From: Olivibacter sp. SDN3
GTDB taxonomy: Bacteria; Bacteroidota; Bacteroidia; Sphingobacteriales; Sphingobacteriaceae
Assembly: GCF_014334135.1 (NCBI RefSeq)
Contig: NZ_CP060497.1
Location: forward strand, 3,844,001 to 3,908,000
DNA length: 64,000 nucleotides
Reading direction: 5' to 3'
Shown here one piece after another: positions 62,040 through 64,000 of this stretch. Under the pieces are notes generated by a model. That model made no database searches. It saw only the letters and a program-made list of their open reading frames with translations, and was not told where the DNA came from. Both the position numbers and the translations under genes were made by a program. How positions within the stretch are numbered: the first letter of the stretch is position 1; every line of letters starts with the position of its first letter.

Positions 62040-63746
62040 ATGAAGCAAAAATTACTTGATCAACTATTTGTTACAAAAACAAAGCTCTTTCTGCTGTCTT
62101 TTTTTATTTCAGTTGCTGCTTATGGGCAAACTCCTGTCAGTTACAAAAATGGGCTAGTTGTCTCCGCTCACCCTTTGGCTTCGGAAGTAGGTGTTGATAT
62201 TCTTAAAAAAGGAGGGAATGCCGTAGATGCAGCTATCGCTGTTCAATTTGCGCTTGCCGTTGTTTACCCGAATGCGGGTAATATCGGCGGCGGTGGGTTT
62301 ATGGTTTATCGTTCTTCGAATAATGAACGGGCTGCGCTGGATTTCAGGGAAACGGCTTCTGAGAAAGCCAGTCGAGATATGTATTTAGATGCATCGGGGG
62401 ATCCTATTGAGCGCTTAAGTCTAGATGGGCAGTTATCTGTGGGAACACCTGGAACGGTAGACGGCATGGTGAAAGCACATGAACGATTTGCTAGGTTGCC
62501 GTGGAAAGATCTTCTGCAACCAGCGATTGATCTAGCACGGAAAGGTTTCCCGATAACCGCTATGCAGGCTGACGAACTCAACAGGAGAAAAGAAATTTTT
62601 CAGCGCTTTAACCCACTGGGAACGGCCCTTATAAAAAAGAAAGGCCACTGGGAGGAAGGCGATCGCTTAGTACAAAGGGAATTGGCACGTACGCTTAGAT
62701 TGATTAAAGATCGAGGAAGGGCGGGTTTCTATGAAGGAAGAACAGCATCTTTAATTATAGAAGAGATGGGGAGGGGTAATGGCATCATTACTACGGACGA
62801 CTTGAAAAACTATCAAGCGAAATGGCGGGAGCCTATAGTTAGTAGTTATCGTAATCACGAGGTTATTTCGATGCCCCCGTCATCCAGTGGGGGGGTAGCG
62901 CTAGTTTCGTTATTAAAAGCGGTTGAACCATATCCCTTATCTCGATGGGGTTTTCAGCGTGATTCGACAGTTCAATTAATGGTGGAAGCCGAACGTAGAG
63001 TATATGCTGATCGGTCGGAACATTTGGGCGATGCTGACTTTTATCCCGTTCCATTGACAGGATTGTTAGATAGTAATTATCAGCAAGAGCGAATGCGTGA
63101 CATAGATTTTTCGAGGGCAACGCCCAGCAGCGCGGTTAAGGCGGGTGACCCTAAAACATATGAGAGCGAGGAAACCACACACTTTTCGATAGTAGATAAA
63201 GAGGGTAATGCTGTGGCGATTACTACGACGCTGAATAACTCGTATGGTTCGCAAGTAGTGGTAAAAGGCGCCGGTTTTTTGCTGAACGATGAAATGGATG
63301 ATTTCTCTATAAAACCGGGGGTGCCTAATTTATATGGTTTGCTAGGTGGTGCAGCTAATGCCATAGAGCCAGGCAAACGCATGTTGAGCGCTATGACTCC
63401 CACTATTCTTACTAAGAATAATAAGTTATTTATGGTTGTAGGTACACCGGGAGGGTCTACCATTATCACGTCTGTGTTTCAGACCATTTTGAATGTAATA
63501 GACTTCGGCAAAGATATGCAGGAGGCGGTCAGTGCTCCGCGTTTTCATCATCAATGGATGCCAGATGAAGTTTACGTTGAGCAGGATGCAATTCGAGTTG
63601 ATGTACGAAAAAGACTGGAAGCAAAACACTACAAGTTTACGCCAAGAGGTAGTATAGGGCGGGTTGACGCGATTTTAGTGAATGCAGACGGCTCATTACA
63701 AGGAGGTGCCGATCCTAGAGGTGATGACGTAGCTTTAGGGTATTAA
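62040..63746 (+). CDS. ggt: gamma-glutamyltransferase
   Basis: 568 residues with signal peptide (LFLLSFFISVAAYGQ), periplasmic. N-terminal-nucleophile hydrolase made as one chain and split before the Thr of EETTHFSIVD (second Thr, about 382). Other motifs: NAGNIGGGGFMVYR, ALDFRETA for gamma-glutamyl binding, GTPGTVDGM, and the lid/oxyanion segment TPGGSTIIT. Hydrolyses or transfers gamma-glutamyl groups from glutathione-like peptides; it could also act on gamma-Glu dipeptides from cell-wall breakdown. Confidence 0.93.
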   Translation: MKQKLLDQLFVTKTKLFLLSFFISVAAYGQTPVSYKNGLVVSAHPLASEVGVDILKKGGNAVDAAIAVQFALAVVYPNAGNIGGGGFMVYRSSNNERAALDFRETASEKASRDMYLDASGDPIERLSLDGQLSVGTPGTVDGMVKAHERFARLPWKDLLQPAIDLARKGFPITAMQADELNRRKEIFQRFNPLGTALIKKKGHWEEGDRLVQRELARTLRLIKDRGRAGFYEGRTASLIIEEMGRGNGIITTDDLKNYQAKWREPIVSSYRNHEVISMPPSSSGGVALVSLLKAVEPYPLSRWGFQRDSTVQLMVEAERRVYADRSEHLGDADFYPVPLTGLLDSNYQQERMRDIDFSRATPSSAVKAGDPKTYESEETTHFSIVDKEGNAVAITTTLNNSYGSQVVVKGAGFLLNDEMDDFSIKPGVPNLYGLLGGAANAIEPGKRMLSAMTPTILTKNNKLFMVVGTPGGSTIITSVFQTILNVIDFGKDMQEAVSAPRFHHQWMPDEVYVEQDAIRVDVRKRLEAKHYKFTPRGSIGRVDAILVNADGSLQGGADPRGDDVALGY

Positions 63747-63751
63747 AGAAA

Positions 63752-63820
63752 ATGAGTTACTTATTATGTGTTAAGTATGAGGATTTGTATCCTACTCTTA
63801 ATGCATAATAAGTAACTCAT
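63752..63820. terminator. long stem-loop between convergent genes
   Basis: Perfect 17-base arms (63752-63768 / 63804-63820), with an imperfect inner stem (TTAAG..GAGGAT with ATCCT..CTTAA), forming a 69-nt hairpin followed by GTTTTAT. Probably a bidirectional terminator. Confidence 0.65.
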
Positions 63821-63869
63821 GTTTTATAGCTATTTCCAATGAATGACTATCGGAGTAGCCTGTGGCCGA

Positions 63870-64000
63870 TTACCAGCGTTTTTTTTCGCCTTTTCTTTCG
63901 CGACGTTTGCCCGAAAAATCACGGAACCCACTGTCGCTACGATCACGGCTACCACTTCTACGGCCGCCATCTCCACCTCTAGAAGATCTACTTCTGCCAC
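63870..64000 (-). CDS. C-terminus of an Arg/Gly-rich protein, cut by the window edge
   Basis: 43 codons up to a TAA on the minus strand; the frame is open to the edge. Sequence is rich in Arg, Gly and Ser (e.g. SSRGGDGGRRSGSRDR) and ends GKRRERKGEKKRW. RGG-like tails of this kind are common on DEAD-box helicases and other RNA-binding proteins of Bacteroidota; the family cannot be fixed from the tail. Confidence 0.6.
   Translation of the reverse strand, partial: GRSRSSRGGDGGRRSGSRDRSDSGFRDFSGKRRERKGEKKRW

Overview
The window looks like a chromosomal segment from a member of the Bacteroidota, most likely the Sphingobacteriaceae. Supporting evidence: two SusC/SusD pairs, a gliding gene (gldC), Bacteroidota-type promoters (TTG, about 19 nt, TAnnTTTG), few Shine-Dalgarno sites, moderately AT-rich DNA, a HAEPLYID-family protein and an IS1182-like transposase. 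All functional calls were read by eye; no database search was run.

Layout. 1-5 kb: a truncated MscS channel, a promoter-terminator unit that may be a small RNA, an IS1182-like insertion sequence, a DUF4168 exported protein and an unrecognised membrane protein. 5-8.2 kb: sialic acid module (GntR regulator, nanA, nanM) with a promoter overlapped by a perfect 17-bp palindrome. 8.6-14.3 kb: six genes that read as an inositol-phospholipid pathway (inositol-phosphate synthase, nucleotidyltransferase, ATP-grasp, CDP-alcohol phosphatidyltransferase, flippase-like protein, HAD phosphatase). 15-18.2 kb: GH18 and GH16 glycanases enclosing a HipA-like kinase and a DUF3037 protein. 21-25.9 kb: first SusC/SusD pair.

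26.7-29.0 kb: tRNA-Ser(UGA) whose last 17 bases are repeated 2.2 kb downstream, bounding a decayed integrative element. 29.4-30.6 kb: an 11-bp repeat array and a perfect 23-bp inverted repeat ahead of an unknown gene. 30.6-38 kb: esterase/alcohol dehydrogenase pair with a divergent AraC regulator, GH13 lipoprotein, PhyH dioxygenase, TPR protein and riboflavin synthase. 38.3-43.2 kb: a BadF-type sugar kinase, a Nudix-type regulator, and a pfkA / kinase-like paralogue / gapA operon in which the paralogue has lost its phosphate-binding motif.

43.2-56.6 kb: cutC, glycosylasparaginase, then a set that reads as muropeptide uptake and breakdown (NlpC/P60 peptidase, dipeptide epimerase, SusC, SusD, M14 peptidase, LD-carboxypeptidase) beside pyrC. 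56.6-64 kb: S9 peptidase, DEAD-box helicase, small membrane protein, gldC, gpsA, gamma-glutamyltransferase and the C-terminus of an RG-rich protein cut by the window edge.

Most notable: the inositol-lipid operon with an ATP-grasp enzyme, the degenerate kinase inside the glycolytic operon with an operator-like motif shared with its intact paralogue, the element remnant at tRNA-Ser, and the repeat/palindrome structure at 29.5 kb.
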